Source: Streptomyces sp. ISL-10
Lineage (GTDB): Bacteria; Actinomycetota; Actinomycetes; Streptomycetales; Streptomycetaceae
Length of the DNA: 64,000 bases
Assembly (NCBI RefSeq): GCF_018614575.1
Contig: NZ_JAGGOJ010000020.1
Coordinates: 124,001 to 188,000 of the forward strand
Direction: 5' to 3'
Position numbers and translations under genes: made by a program. This document shows, piece after piece, positions 34,957 through 43,956 of the stretch. The notes beneath the pieces are model-generated. The model was not told the DNA's origin. It made no database searches and saw nothing but the letters and a program-made list of their open reading frames with translations. How positions within the stretch are numbered: the stretch's first letter is position 1; each line of letters begins with the position of its first letter.

Positions 34957-36156
34957 CTATGCGCTTATCGGGCGCTGGACCCGGATCGACTGGAGCAGGC
35001 CCACGGCGATCCACACCGCGAACATGGACGTGCCTCCGTACGACACGAACGGCAGCGGCAGACCGGCCACCGGCATGATGCCCATCGCCATGCCGATGTT
35101 CTCGAAGGACTGGAAGGCGAACCAGGCGATGATCCCGGCCGCGACGATCGTGCCGTACAGCTCGGTCGTCTCCCGAGCGATGCGGCAGGCGCGCCACAGC
35201 ACGACGCCGAGCAGCGCCAGGATCACCCCCGCGCCGAGGAAGCCCAGTTCCTCGCCTGCGACGGTGAAGATGAAGTCGGTCTGCTGCTCGGGCACGAACT
35301 GGCCCGTGGTCTGGTGGCCGTTGAACAGGCCCGCGCCGTACAGCCCGCCGGAGCCGATCGCGATCCGCGCCTGGTTGGTGTTGTAGCCGACACCGGCGGG
35401 GTCGAGCTCGGGGTTGGCGAAGGCGGCGAAGCGGTTGATCTGGTACTCGTCGAGCAGCCCGAGCGCGGTCACCAGGACGGCGCCCGCCGCGCCCGTGCCG
35501 ATGAGGCCGAGGATCCACCGGTTGGAGGCGCCCGAGGCGAGCAGCACACCGAGCACGATCACGACCATGACCATCACCGAGCCGAGGTCGGGCATCAGCA
35601 TGGTGATCGCCATGGGCAGCGCGGCGAATCCGAGCGACTTGGCGACCGTGCGGTGGTCGGGATGGAGCTGATCGCCCGCGTCGACGCGAGCGGCGAGCAT
35701 CATCGCCATCATCAGGATGATCGTGATCTTCACGAACTCGGACGGCTGGAGCGACAGCCCGCCGATGACGAGCCAGGCGTGGGCGCCGTTGATGGTGGCG
35801 CCGAGCGGCGTGAGCACCAGCAGGACGAGCACCACCGAGAGCCCGTACAGCATCGGCACCGCACCGCGCAGCATCCGGTGGCCCAGCCAGATCGTGCCCA
35901 CCATCAGGGCGAAGCCGATGCCGATGTTGAGGCTGTGCCGGACCAGGAAGTGGTACGGGTCGCCGTGGTTGAGTTCGGTCCGTCCTCGGGTGGCCGACCA
36001 CACGAGCAGGGTGCCGATGACCGACAGCGCGATCGCCGAGGACATCAGCGGCCAGTCGAGCCTGCGCATGATCGAGTCGCGGGCGCTGAGCCGGGTCCAC
36101 AGACCATCGCGCTCGGGGCCGTAGCCGGAGACGGAGAAGCCGCCTGCGCCTGTCAT
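34957..36156 (-). CDS. rodA: RodA/FtsW-family peptidoglycan glycosyltransferase
   Basis: 399 residues with about ten transmembrane helices; a SEDS polymerase that makes glycan strands from lipid II together with a class B PBP. Signature segments are 'PSEFVKITIILMMAMML', 'MPDLGSVMVM' and 'GEELGFLGAG', and the C-terminal 'LPFVSYGGTSMF'. In Streptomyces the gene of this cluster (sfr) works with PBP2 and MreBCD in spore-wall synthesis. It starts 1 base after the pbp2 stop codon, so coupled. A short cytoplasmic N-terminus precedes the first helix. Confidence 0.93.
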   Translation of the reverse strand: MTGAGGFSVSGYGPERDGLWTRLSARDSIMRRLDWPLMSSAIALSVIGTLLVWSATRGRTELNHGDPYHFLVRHSLNIGIGFALMVGTIWLGHRMLRGAVPMLYGLSVVLVLLVLTPLGATINGAHAWLVIGGLSLQPSEFVKITIILMMAMMLAARVDAGDQLHPDHRTVAKSLGFAALPMAITMLMPDLGSVMVMVVIVLGVLLASGASNRWILGLIGTGAAGAVLVTALGLLDEYQINRFAAFANPELDPAGVGYNTNQARIAIGSGGLYGAGLFNGHQTTGQFVPEQQTDFIFTVAGEELGFLGAGVILALLGVVLWRACRIARETTELYGTIVAAGIIAWFAFQSFENIGMAMGIMPVAGLPLPFVSYGGTSMFAVWIAVGLLQSIRVQRPISA

Positions 36157-36157
36157 G

Positions 36158-38323
36158 TCAGTCCCTCCGTGCGGGCGAGCCCGCGAGCACTGGTTCGGGG
36201 TCCTTCGGCTTCGGAGGAACGTAGGGCCTGATCTCAGGGGCGTCGATCGAGCCGTCCGGGAGGATCTTGGGCAGGCCCTTCTGCGGCTGGGGAAGCAGGG
36301 CCCTCTTCAGGTCCTGGTTGCCCTCCTTGTCCAGGCCGTACATCGCGTCGTAGATGTTGCGCACCGCGGGACCCGACGCGCCGGAGCCCGTACCGCCCTG
36401 GGAGATCGTCATGACGATCGTGTAGTCGTCGGTGTAGGTCGCGAACCACGAGGTGGTCTGCTTGCCGTAGACCTGGGCGGTGCCGGTCTTGGCCCGCATC
36501 GGGATCTTGTCCTGCGGCCAGCCGCCGAACCGCCAGGCGGCGGTGCCACCGGGCTCGACGACGGAGCGCAGGCCCTTGTCGAGGTCGTCGATGGTCTCGG
36601 CGTCGACCGGCAGCTTGCCGTGGGCGTCGGGCTTGATCTCCTCGATCCTCTTGCCGTCGGGGCTGATCACGGCCTTGCCGATGGTGGGGTTGTACATGGT
36701 GCCGCCGTTGCTGATGGCGGCGTAGGCGGTGGCCAGCTGGATGGGGGTGATGAGAACGTCGCCCTGGCCGATGGCGAAGTTGATGCTGTCGAAGGCCTTC
36801 AACTGGTTGCCTTCGAGGCAGCTCTCGTAGGCGATCTGCTCGACGTACGTGCCGCCCTTCTTGCCCTGCTTGCACCAGGAGTCCTTGTTGGCCTCCCAGA
36901 ACTTCTTCTTCCACTGGCGGTCGGGGATGCGGCCGGTGACCTCGTTCGGCAGGTCGATGCCGGTCTCGGCGCCGAATCCGAAGTCATGGGCGGTCCGGTA
37001 GAACCAGTCGTGGGCGTTCTTCTTCGGCTTTATGCCGCCGTCGCGCTGCCACTCCTGGTGGCCGAGACGGTAGAAGACGGTGTTGCAGGAGAACTTGAGG
37101 GCGTCGCCGAGCGAGATGGGCCCGTGCCCTTTGGACTCGAAGTTCGCGAAGCTCCGGTTGCCCATGCTGTAGGAGCTGCTGCAGTTGTAGCGGCCGTCGA
37201 AGGGGTAGCCGGCCCGCACGGCCGCGCTCGCCGACACCACCTTGAAGACGGAGCCGGCGGGTGCCTGGCCCTGGATGGCCCGGTTGAGCAGCGGGTAGTT
37301 GGAGCCCTTGCCGGTGAGCTTGGCGTAGTCCTTGGCGGAGATGCCGCCGACCCAGGCGTTGGGGTCGTAGTCGGGCTGGGATGCCATCGCGACGACACGG
37401 CCGGTCCTGGACTCCATGACGACGACAGCGCCCGCGTCGGCCTCGTACTTGCGCCCGGTGATCTTGTCGGTCTCCTGCCGGACGGTTTTCATCGCCTGGT
37501 GGAGCTCGTGCTCGGCGACGGCCTGGACCCGGGCGTCGATGCTGGTGACGACGTTGGAGCCGGGCACGCCCGGGTCGGACTCGGTCTGGCCCATGACCCG
37601 GCCGAGCTTGTCGACCTCGTACGACGTGACGCCTGCCTTGCCGCGCAACTGCTTGTCGTAGGTACGCTCCAGGCCCGAGCGGCCGACCTGGTCGGAGCGC
37701 AGATGCGGCGAGTCGGTGTCCTTCGCCTGCTGGATCTCCTCGTCGGTGACCGGCGAGAGGTAGCCGAGCACCTGCGCGGTGCGGGCCTTGCCCGGTGCGG
37801 GGTAGCGGCGTACGGCGGTGGGTTCGGCGGTGATGCCGGGGAAGTCCTCGGAACTCTCCCGGATCTGCAGCGCCTGTTGCGTGGTGGCCTCGTCGGTGAC
37901 CGGGATCGGCTGGTACGGGGAGCCGTTCCAGCAGGGCTGCGGCGTCTTGGAGTCGCACAGCCTGACCTTGTCCATGACCTCCTTCGGCTTCATGCCGAGG
38001 ACGCCCGCCAGCCGGGTGAGGACGGCCTTCCCGTCGTCCTTCATCTTCATCAGCTCGGTGCGGGACGCGGAGACGACCAGGCGGGTCTCGTTGTCGGCGA
38101 GCGGGACGCCGCGGGCGTCGAGGATCGAGCCGCGTACGGCCGGTGAGACGACGCGCTGCACGTGGTTGCCGCTGGCCTCGTCGGCGTACTCGTCGCCGTT
38201 GCGGATCTGGAGGTACCAGAGCCGGCCGCCGAGAGTGAGCAGGAGGGAGAAGACGAGTACCTGGATGATGACGAGCCGGACCTGGACCCGGGGGGTCCGC
38301 CCGGTCTCCGGAATGTTGCTCAC
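36158..38323 (-). CDS. mrdA: Penicillin-binding protein 2 (class B transpeptidase)
   Basis: 721 residues: one N-terminal membrane anchor ('LVIIQVLVFSLLLTLGGRLW'), a PBP dimerisation domain, and the transpeptidase domain with all three motifs, SxxK in 'AGSVFKVV', SxN in 'FSCNTVFY' and KTG in 'AKTGTAQVYG'. It cross-links peptidoglycan outside the membrane, paired with the adjacent SEDS protein. The C-terminus has a Pro/Lys-rich tail. Part of mreB-mreC-mreD-mrdA-rodA, which in Streptomyces acts mainly in spore-wall formation. Confidence 0.95.
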   Translation of the reverse strand: MSNIPETGRTPRVQVRLVIIQVLVFSLLLTLGGRLWYLQIRNGDEYADEASGNHVQRVVSPAVRGSILDARGVPLADNETRLVVSASRTELMKMKDDGKAVLTRLAGVLGMKPKEVMDKVRLCDSKTPQPCWNGSPYQPIPVTDEATTQQALQIRESSEDFPGITAEPTAVRRYPAPGKARTAQVLGYLSPVTDEEIQQAKDTDSPHLRSDQVGRSGLERTYDKQLRGKAGVTSYEVDKLGRVMGQTESDPGVPGSNVVTSIDARVQAVAEHELHQAMKTVRQETDKITGRKYEADAGAVVVMESRTGRVVAMASQPDYDPNAWVGGISAKDYAKLTGKGSNYPLLNRAIQGQAPAGSVFKVVSASAAVRAGYPFDGRYNCSSSYSMGNRSFANFESKGHGPISLGDALKFSCNTVFYRLGHQEWQRDGGIKPKKNAHDWFYRTAHDFGFGAETGIDLPNEVTGRIPDRQWKKKFWEANKDSWCKQGKKGGTYVEQIAYESCLEGNQLKAFDSINFAIGQGDVLITPIQLATAYAAISNGGTMYNPTIGKAVISPDGKRIEEIKPDAHGKLPVDAETIDDLDKGLRSVVEPGGTAAWRFGGWPQDKIPMRAKTGTAQVYGKQTTSWFATYTDDYTIVMTISQGGTGSGASGPAVRNIYDAMYGLDKEGNQDLKRALLPQPQKGLPKILPDGSIDAPEIRPYVPPKPKDPEPVLAGSPARRD

Positions 38324-38339
38324 GCTGCTGCCCCCTCGG

Positions 38340-39008
38340 TCACAGTCGCTTGACTCCCTTGATGCGTCCGGCCCGTGCGGCCCGCGTCCTGGCCGCCTTG
38401 ATCTTCAGCCCGCTGCGCTGGGCGCCGATCCGCAGACCGGTGCCGGACGACAGCCAGCCGGAGGCGACGTCCTGGCCGCCGCTCTGGCTCTCGGCGAGCG
38501 GGTCGCTGTCGCTGCGTCTGGCCAGCCACATGATCAGCGGCACGGTGAAGGGCGCGAGGATCAGGTCGTAGACGGCGGCGGTGAACAGCAGGCTGCCGAG
38601 GCCGACATGGCGGGCGGCGGTGTCGCCGACGAGGGCGCCCACTCCCGCGTACAGCAGGGTGGCGCCGACGGCGGCGGCGACGACCACGAGCATGGGGCCG
38701 GTGGCGGAGCGCAACTGCTGCCCGTTGTCGGGCCGGATGAGGCCGGCGAGATAGCCGATGACACACAGGACGAGCGCGTAGCGGCCGGCCGCGTGGTCGG
38801 CGGGCGGCGCTATGTCGGCGAGGAGGCCGGCGCCGAAGCCGACGAAGGCACCCGCGACGTGGCCGTAGACCATGGCGAGTCCGAGCACGGTCAGCAGCAT
38901 CAGGTCGGGGACGGCGCCGGGCAGCTGGAGGCGGGCGAGGACGGTGACCTGGATGACGAGGGCGACCACGACCAGGGTCGTGGAGAGCAGCATCCGGTTG
39001 AAGCGCAT
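38340..39008 (-). CDS. mreD: Rod shape-determining protein MreD
   Basis: 222 residues with five to six membrane helices ('TTLVVVALVIQVTVLARLQL', 'DLMLLTVLGLAMVYG'). It links MreC and the wall synthases. I chose the ATG at 39008, which has GGGAG about 10 bases upstream; a GTG at 39026 overlapping the mreC stop would add six residues. A 60-residue basic cytoplasmic tail extends past the usual family end. Between mreC and mrdA in the operon. Confidence 0.92.
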   Translation of the reverse strand: MRFNRMLLSTTLVVVALVIQVTVLARLQLPGAVPDLMLLTVLGLAMVYGHVAGAFVGFGAGLLADIAPPADHAAGRYALVLCVIGYLAGLIRPDNGQQLRSATGPMLVVVAAAVGATLLYAGVGALVGDTAARHVGLGSLLFTAAVYDLILAPFTVPLIMWLARRSDSDPLAESQSGGQDVASGWLSSGTGLRIGAQRSGLKIKAARTRAARAGRIKGVKRL

Positions 39009-39025
39009 GAACGGATCAGCTCCCA

Positions 39026-40090
39026 CTACTCGTCGTTCTGGACATCGGCCGCGTTGTCACCCGGTGGATCGGGTGCGGCGTCCTGGGCCTGTCCGTCGTC
39101 CCGCGTCTGCGGGTCCGGTGCCTGACCGTCCTGCGGGGTGTCGGCGTCGCCCTGGACCTGTCCGTCGCCATCCGGAGACGCACCGGGTGTGACGGTCACC
39201 GTCACGGTGGGCGTCGGCTTGGGCCTGGCGGGCTTCGGCGGCAGGACCATGTCGCGCGGGTCGCTGCTCGGTGCCTGGACGACGACGCCGACGATGTCGA
39301 GCCGGCTGAAGGCGGCATACGAACGGACGTAGATGTTCCGGGTGAGGTCGCCGCCCGCGGGATCGACGCGGATGACCTCACCGACCGGGACGCCCGGTAC
39401 GAACGGCTTGTTGCCCTGTGAGCCGAAGGTGACCAGTCGGTCGCCCTTCTTGACCTTGGACTTGCCGTTGAGGAGCTGGACGAGGAGCGGCCGGTCGCCC
39501 TGGCCGGTCGCGAAGCCCAGCTCGCTGGTCTTCTCCATACGGGTGCCGACCGTGAAGTCGGGGTCGTTGGCGAGCAGGACCGTGGAGGTGCTGGGTCCGA
39601 CGGTGGTGACGCGGCCGACGAGTCCGTCGCTGTTGATGACGGTCATGTCGCGCCTGATGCCGTCGTTCGCGCCGATGTCGATGGTGACCGTCCAGGAGAA
39701 GCCCTGGGCCGCTCCTATGGCGATGACCTCGGCGCCCTTGATGCCGTACTGTCCGGCCGCCGCGGTCCGGATCAGGCCGTCGAGCTCGCGCAGCCGGCTG
39801 CGGTTGCGGTCGTCGCTGCCGAGCCGCTGCTTGAGCTCGGCGTTCTCGCGCTCCAGTTCGCTGATGCGGTCGTGCCGCTCGCCGGAGTCCCGTACGGCAC
39901 CGATGGCGTTGCCGATCGGGTCGACGGCCGCCGCGACACCGCTCTCGACAGGGCCGAAGACCGTGGCCGCGGTCTGGCGGGCTCCGTCGACCGGCGAGTC
40001 CTCACCGCCGCGGATGTCCACCGTGATCAAGGCGAACGCGATGGCGATCAGCAGCACCAGGAGCAGCCGACTCTCTCGTGTGTCCCTCAC
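39026..40090 (-). CDS. mreC: Rod shape-determining protein MreC
   Basis: 354 residues: one N-terminal membrane helix ('LLLVLLIAIAFALITVDI'), a short coiled coil ('ISELERENAELKQRL'), then the two beta-barrel MreC core ('VIAIGAAQGFSWTVTIDIGAN', 'GLVGRVTTVG'). The last 75 residues are Pro/Thr/Asp-rich and extracellular, typical of Streptomyces. It bridges MreB inside to PBP2 and the wall outside. Confidence 0.94.
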   Translation of the reverse strand: MRDTRESRLLLVLLIAIAFALITVDIRGGEDSPVDGARQTAATVFGPVESGVAAAVDPIGNAIGAVRDSGERHDRISELERENAELKQRLGSDDRNRSRLRELDGLIRTAAAGQYGIKGAEVIAIGAAQGFSWTVTIDIGANDGIRRDMTVINSDGLVGRVTTVGPSTSTVLLANDPDFTVGTRMEKTSELGFATGQGDRPLLVQLLNGKSKVKKGDRLVTFGSQGNKPFVPGVPVGEVIRVDPAGGDLTRNIYVRSYAAFSRLDIVGVVVQAPSSDPRDMVLPPKPARPKPTPTVTVTVTPGASPDGDGQVQGDADTPQDGQAPDPQTRDDGQAQDAAPDPPGDNAADVQNDE

Positions 40091-40240
40091 GTGCGGCGGC
40101 CGTGCCTTCCTCGTTGGAATGGTGGTGTCGGTGGAACAACTGTCCTGCCCTTGAGGCGGAGTGGGGAAGGACCCCGGACGGGGCCCCGCAGGCCCCCGAA
40201 CGGCGGACGGCGGCCCGGCTGCTGCCGGGCCGTCACCAGG

Positions 40241-41272
40241 CTAACGACGCGGCTGGGCGTCCAGTACCTGCTGGAGCGCCTCGAACTCCTCGACACACTT
40301 GCCGGATCCGAGCGCCACCGAGTCCAGCGGGTCCTCGGCGATATGGATGGGCATGCCCGTCTCGCGGCGCAGCCGCTCGTCGAGGCCGCGCAGCAGTGCG
40401 CCACCGCCGGTGAGGACGATGCCGCGGTCCATGACGTCGCCGGACAGCTCCGGCGGACACTTGTCGAGCGTCGTCTTGACGGCGTCGACGATCGCGTTGA
40501 CCGGCTCCTCGATGGCCTTGCGGACCTCCGCGGCGGAGATGACCACGGTCTTGGGCAGACCGGAGACGAGGTCACGCCCGCGGATCTCGGTGTGCTCCTC
40601 GTTGTCCATCTCGTAAGCGGAACCGATGGTGATCTTGATGCTCTCGGCGGTCCGCTCACCGAGCAGGAGCGAGTACTCCTTCTTGATGTGCTGGATGATC
40701 GCGTTGTCCAGCTCGTCGCCGGCGACGCGGATGGACTGTGCCGTGACGATTCCGCCGAGGGAGATCACGGCGACCTCGGTGGTGCCGCCGCCGATGTCGA
40801 CGACCATGTTGCCGGTGGCCTCGTGGACGGGGAGGCCGGACCCGATGGCCGCGGCCATCGGCTCCTCGATGATGTGCACCTGACGGGCGCCCGCCTGCGT
40901 CGACGCCTCGATGACCGCACGACGCTCGACACCCGTGATTCCGGAGGGGACACAGACGACGACGCGCGGGCGGGCGAGGTAGCGGCGCTTGTGGATCTTC
41001 AGGATGAAGTAACGGAGCATCCGCTCGGTGATCTCGAAGTCGGCGATGACGCCGTCCTTCAGCGGTCGGACGGCAACGATGTTGCCCGGCGTCCGGCCGA
41101 TCATCTTCTTCGCCTCGGCGCCGACCGCGAGAATGCCGCCCGTGTTGGTGTTGATCGCGACGACGGACGGCTCGTTGAGAACGATCCCCCGGCCTCTGAC
41201 GTACACCAGCGTGTTGGCGGTCCCGAGGTCGACAGCCATGTCACGGCCGATGAACGACATGTTGTTCCCCAT
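40241..41272 (-). CDS. mreB: Rod shape-determining actin homologue MreB
   Basis: 343 residues. Actin-fold nucleotide-binding motifs are present: 'MAVDLGTANTLVYVRGRG' (phosphate 1), 'MVVDIGGGTTEVAVISLGG' (phosphate 2) and 'VLTGGGALLRGL' (adenosine). In Streptomyces it supports spore-wall thickening rather than vegetative growth. ATG at 41272; a second ATG at 41260 ('MSFIGRDM') follows GGGGAA and is possible. 150 bases separate it from mreC, so a promoter between them is possible. Confidence 0.96.
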   Translation of the reverse strand: MGNNMSFIGRDMAVDLGTANTLVYVRGRGIVLNEPSVVAINTNTGGILAVGAEAKKMIGRTPGNIVAVRPLKDGVIADFEITERMLRYFILKIHKRRYLARPRVVVCVPSGITGVERRAVIEASTQAGARQVHIIEEPMAAAIGSGLPVHEATGNMVVDIGGGTTEVAVISLGGIVTAQSIRVAGDELDNAIIQHIKKEYSLLLGERTAESIKITIGSAYEMDNEEHTEIRGRDLVSGLPKTVVISAAEVRKAIEEPVNAIVDAVKTTLDKCPPELSGDVMDRGIVLTGGGALLRGLDERLRRETGMPIHIAEDPLDSVALGSGKCVEEFEALQQVLDAQPRR

Positions 41273-41514
41273 GAGGATGCGTCTGGCCTTCCCAAATCGA
41301 GCATTGATGGCTTTTCAGGATGGCGAGGTGGGTGGTGTGGCGTGGAGGCTTACATCGTAGTGCCGTACCCACGGACACGGCGCGCTGGTCCACCTCTGAT
41401 TAGGTGACGATGTGTCGCAACGATGCGTTCCCGCAATGCTCCGGCCTATGCCAAGGGACGACCGAAATTCCTTCGGTCGCCCCAGGTCATGAGCGCTGTT
41501 CGGCTGACGTCTTG

Positions 41515-41928
41515 TCAGGAAAGACCCGGAAAGAAAATCTTCAGCTCTCGAATGGCGGACTCCTCCGAGTCCGAGGCGTGGATGAGATTCTCCCGGACGA
41601 TGGTCCCGAAGTCACCACGAATGGAGCCCGGAGCCGCCGCGATCGGGTCGGTGGGACCCGCCATCTGGCGTACGCCCTCGATGACGCGCTCGCCCTCGAC
41701 CACGAGGGCCACTACGGGACCGGAGGACATGAAGGCGACCAGCGGCTCGTAGAACGGCTTGCCCTTGTGCTCTCCGTAGTGCTGTTCCAGGGTCTCCTGG
41801 TCCAGCGTGCGCAGCTCCAGCGCGCTGATGGTCCAGCCGGCCTTGGCCTCGATACGGCCGATGATCTCGCCGATCAGGCCGCGTCGTACGGCGTCGGGCT
41901 TGAGCAGGACGAGCGTGCGCTGGCTCAC
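41515..41928 (-). CDS. ndk: Nucleoside-diphosphate kinase
   Basis: 137 residues; balances NTP and dNTP pools by transferring gamma phosphate through a phospho-His. 'RTLVLLKPDAVRRGLIGEII' opens the protein and the catalytic His lies in 'NLIHASDSEESA' (about residue 117). GTG start. Downstream of folC and DUF4233, as in other Streptomyces. Confidence 0.97.
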   Translation of the reverse strand: MSQRTLVLLKPDAVRRGLIGEIIGRIEAKAGWTISALELRTLDQETLEQHYGEHKGKPFYEPLVAFMSSGPVVALVVEGERVIEGVRQMAGPTDPIAAAPGSIRGDFGTIVRENLIHASDSEESAIRELKIFFPGLS

Positions 41929-42021
41929 GGTACGGGCTCCTTCATGTGCGGGTTCAGTGCCTGCTGCGTCCCATCCGGACGGCAGGCACTGACGAGGCTA
42001 CAGGGCGAACAACGCCGCCGA

Positions 42022-42375
42022 TTACGCAGCGTCAGGCCCTGCCGATGCCTGGGCCGCCCACTTGGCCTTCGCCTCGTCGATCCTGCGGCCGTAGAACACC
42101 GACGCCCACCACAGAGCGGCGAACAGCGCGCCGAGGAAGAACATGGTCGGCACGACGAACCCGCTCGCGATCAGCGCGATCTGGAGCGCCCAGCCGAGCT
42201 GGATCCCCCCGGGCCGGGTGATCATGCCGCACAACAGCAGCGAGAGCAGCATCGCCACCCCGCAGACCGTCCACACCACGGCCATCGAGGCGCCGTCCGA
42301 CTTCATGGCCACGAGACCGGCGAAGCCGATCACGAAGAACTCGCCGATCAGCGTGGATGCACAGAGCGTACGCAT
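42022..42375 (-). CDS. DUF4233 membrane protein
   Basis: 117 residues with four hydrophobic helices ('LIGEFFVIGFAGLVAMK', 'VVWTVCGVAMLLSLLLCGM', 'GWALQIALIASGFVVPTMFFLGALFAALWW'-like region, split here as three short helices). It follows folC with a 6-base gap, the standard actinobacterial arrangement of DUF4233. Function unknown; always beside folC, so a link to folate or nucleotide metabolism has been guessed. Confidence 0.88.
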   Translation of the reverse strand: MRTLCASTLIGEFFVIGFAGLVAMKSDGASMAVVWTVCGVAMLLSLLLCGMITRPGGIQLGWALQIALIASGFVVPTMFFLGALFAALWWASVFYGRRIDEAKAKWAAQASAGPDAA

Positions 42376-42381
42376 CGGATG

Positions 42382-43872
42382 TCAGCCCCTCCCCAGCAGC
42401 AGCCGGGCCTCGCCGACCGTGATCACGGAGCCGGTCACCAGGACACCCGCGCCCGAGAACTCCGACTCCTCCTCCGCCAGGGTGATCGCCGCCTCCAGCG
42501 CGTCGTCCAGGCGCGGCTCGACGACCACCCTCTCGTCACCGAACACCTCCACGGCGATCGCCGCGAGCTCGTCCGCGTCCATCGCGCGGTGGCTGGAGTT
42601 CCGTGTGACGACGATCTCTGCGAAGACCGGCTCGAACGCCTCCAGCAGACCGCGCACGTCCTTGTCGTCGCTCGTGCCGACCACGCCGATGAGGCGGGAG
42701 AAGCCGAACGACTCCGTGATGCCGTCGGCCGTCGCCCGCGCGCCCGACGGATTGTGCGCGGCGTCCAGCACGACCGTGGGGCTGCGGCGAACGACCTCCA
42801 GACGGCCGGGGGAGGCGACCGCGGCGAACGCATTCCTGATCGTGTCCAGGTCCAGCGCACGCGCATGCTCGGCGCCCACGCCGAAGAACGCCTCGACCGC
42901 CGCGAGCGCGACCGCGGCGTTGTGCGCCTGGTGGGCTCCGTACAGCGGGAGGAAGATCTGCTGGTACTCGCCGCCGAGTCCGCGCAGCGTCAGCAGCTGG
43001 CCGCCGACCGCGATCTCACGGGAGACCACACCGAACTCCATGCCCTCCCGGGCCACCGTGGCGTCGAGCTCCACGGCCTTCTTCAGCATCACCTGGGCGG
43101 CGTCCACGGGCTGCTGCGCCAGGATGACCGTCGCGCCCTGCTTGATGATCCCGGCCTTCTCCCCGGCGATCTCGCCGGGCGTGGAGCCGAGCCGGTCGGT
43201 GTGATCCAGGTCGATCGGGGTGACCACGGCGACCGAGCCGTCGATCACGTTCGTCGCGTCCCAGCTGCCGCCCATGCCGACCTCGACGACGGCGACGTCC
43301 ACCGGGGCGTCGGCGAACGCGGCGTACGCCATGCCGGTGAGCACCTCGAAGAAGGACAGCCGGTAGTCCTGAGCGGCGTCGACCATCTCCAGGTACGGCT
43401 TGATGTCGTTGTACGTCTCGATGAAGCGCTCGGGCTCGATGGGCGCGCCGTCCAGGCTGATCCGCTCGGTGATCGACTGGACGTGGGGCGAGGTGTAACG
43501 CCCGGTGCGCAGGTCGAAGGCGCCGAGCAGCGCCTCGATCATGCGGGCCGTGGACGTCTTGCCGTTCGTCCCCGTGATGTGGATCGAGGGGTACGCGCGC
43601 TGGGGCTCGCCCAGCACGTCCATCAGGGCGGAGATCCGGGAGACCGAGGGCTCCAGCTTGGTCTCGCCCCAGCGCGTCGCCAGGTCGGCCTCGACCTCGC
43701 GCAGCGCCCTGTCCACCTCGGGGTCCGCCGGCCGGGCGGGCACGTCATCGGTCTGCGGCGTCCCGGCCTGCGCGCGCAGGGTGCGGCTGCCGGCCTCGAT
43801 CACCGCCAGGTCGGGGTCACGGTCGGTCTCGGCATCGACGATCTCGTCGAACGGGTCGGGGTGCTCACTCAC
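42382..43872 (-). CDS. folC: Folylpolyglutamate synthase / dihydrofolate synthase
   Basis: 496 residues from the GTG at 43872 ('SEHPDPFDEIVDAETD'); the frame is open to a GTG at 43896, also possible. ATP-grasp-like Mur ligase fold: P-loop 'ITGTNGKTSTARM' (about residue 103), 'GLGGEYQQIFLPLYGAHQAHN' and 'DAAHNPSGA'. It adds glutamate to folates, and usually also makes dihydrofolate from dihydropteroate. An unconserved 70-residue acidic N-terminus precedes the enzyme core. Cytoplasmic; between valS and DUF4233. Confidence 0.94.
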   Translation of the reverse strand: MSEHPDPFDEIVDAETDRDPDLAVIEAGSRTLRAQAGTPQTDDVPARPADPEVDRALREVEADLATRWGETKLEPSVSRISALMDVLGEPQRAYPSIHITGTNGKTSTARMIEALLGAFDLRTGRYTSPHVQSITERISLDGAPIEPERFIETYNDIKPYLEMVDAAQDYRLSFFEVLTGMAYAAFADAPVDVAVVEVGMGGSWDATNVIDGSVAVVTPIDLDHTDRLGSTPGEIAGEKAGIIKQGATVILAQQPVDAAQVMLKKAVELDATVAREGMEFGVVSREIAVGGQLLTLRGLGGEYQQIFLPLYGAHQAHNAAVALAAVEAFFGVGAEHARALDLDTIRNAFAAVASPGRLEVVRRSPTVVLDAAHNPSGARATADGITESFGFSRLIGVVGTSDDKDVRGLLEAFEPVFAEIVVTRNSSHRAMDADELAAIAVEVFGDERVVVEPRLDDALEAAITLAEEESEFSGAGVLVTGSVITVGEARLLLGRG

Positions 43873-43909
43873 GGGATCCAGTCTACGGAGCAGCACGGAC
43901 AGGAGCGGG

Positions 43910-43940
43910 CGAGGCCCCGGGGGCGTCCCCCGGGGCCTCG
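43910..43940 (-). terminator. Perfect hairpin between valS and folC
   Basis: A 14-bp perfect stem (CGAGGCCCCGGGGG and complement) with a 3-base loop, 17 bases past the valS stop codon. valS and folC are therefore likely separate transcripts. Confidence 0.75.
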
Positions 43941-43956
43941 TCCGTCACGGCGTTGT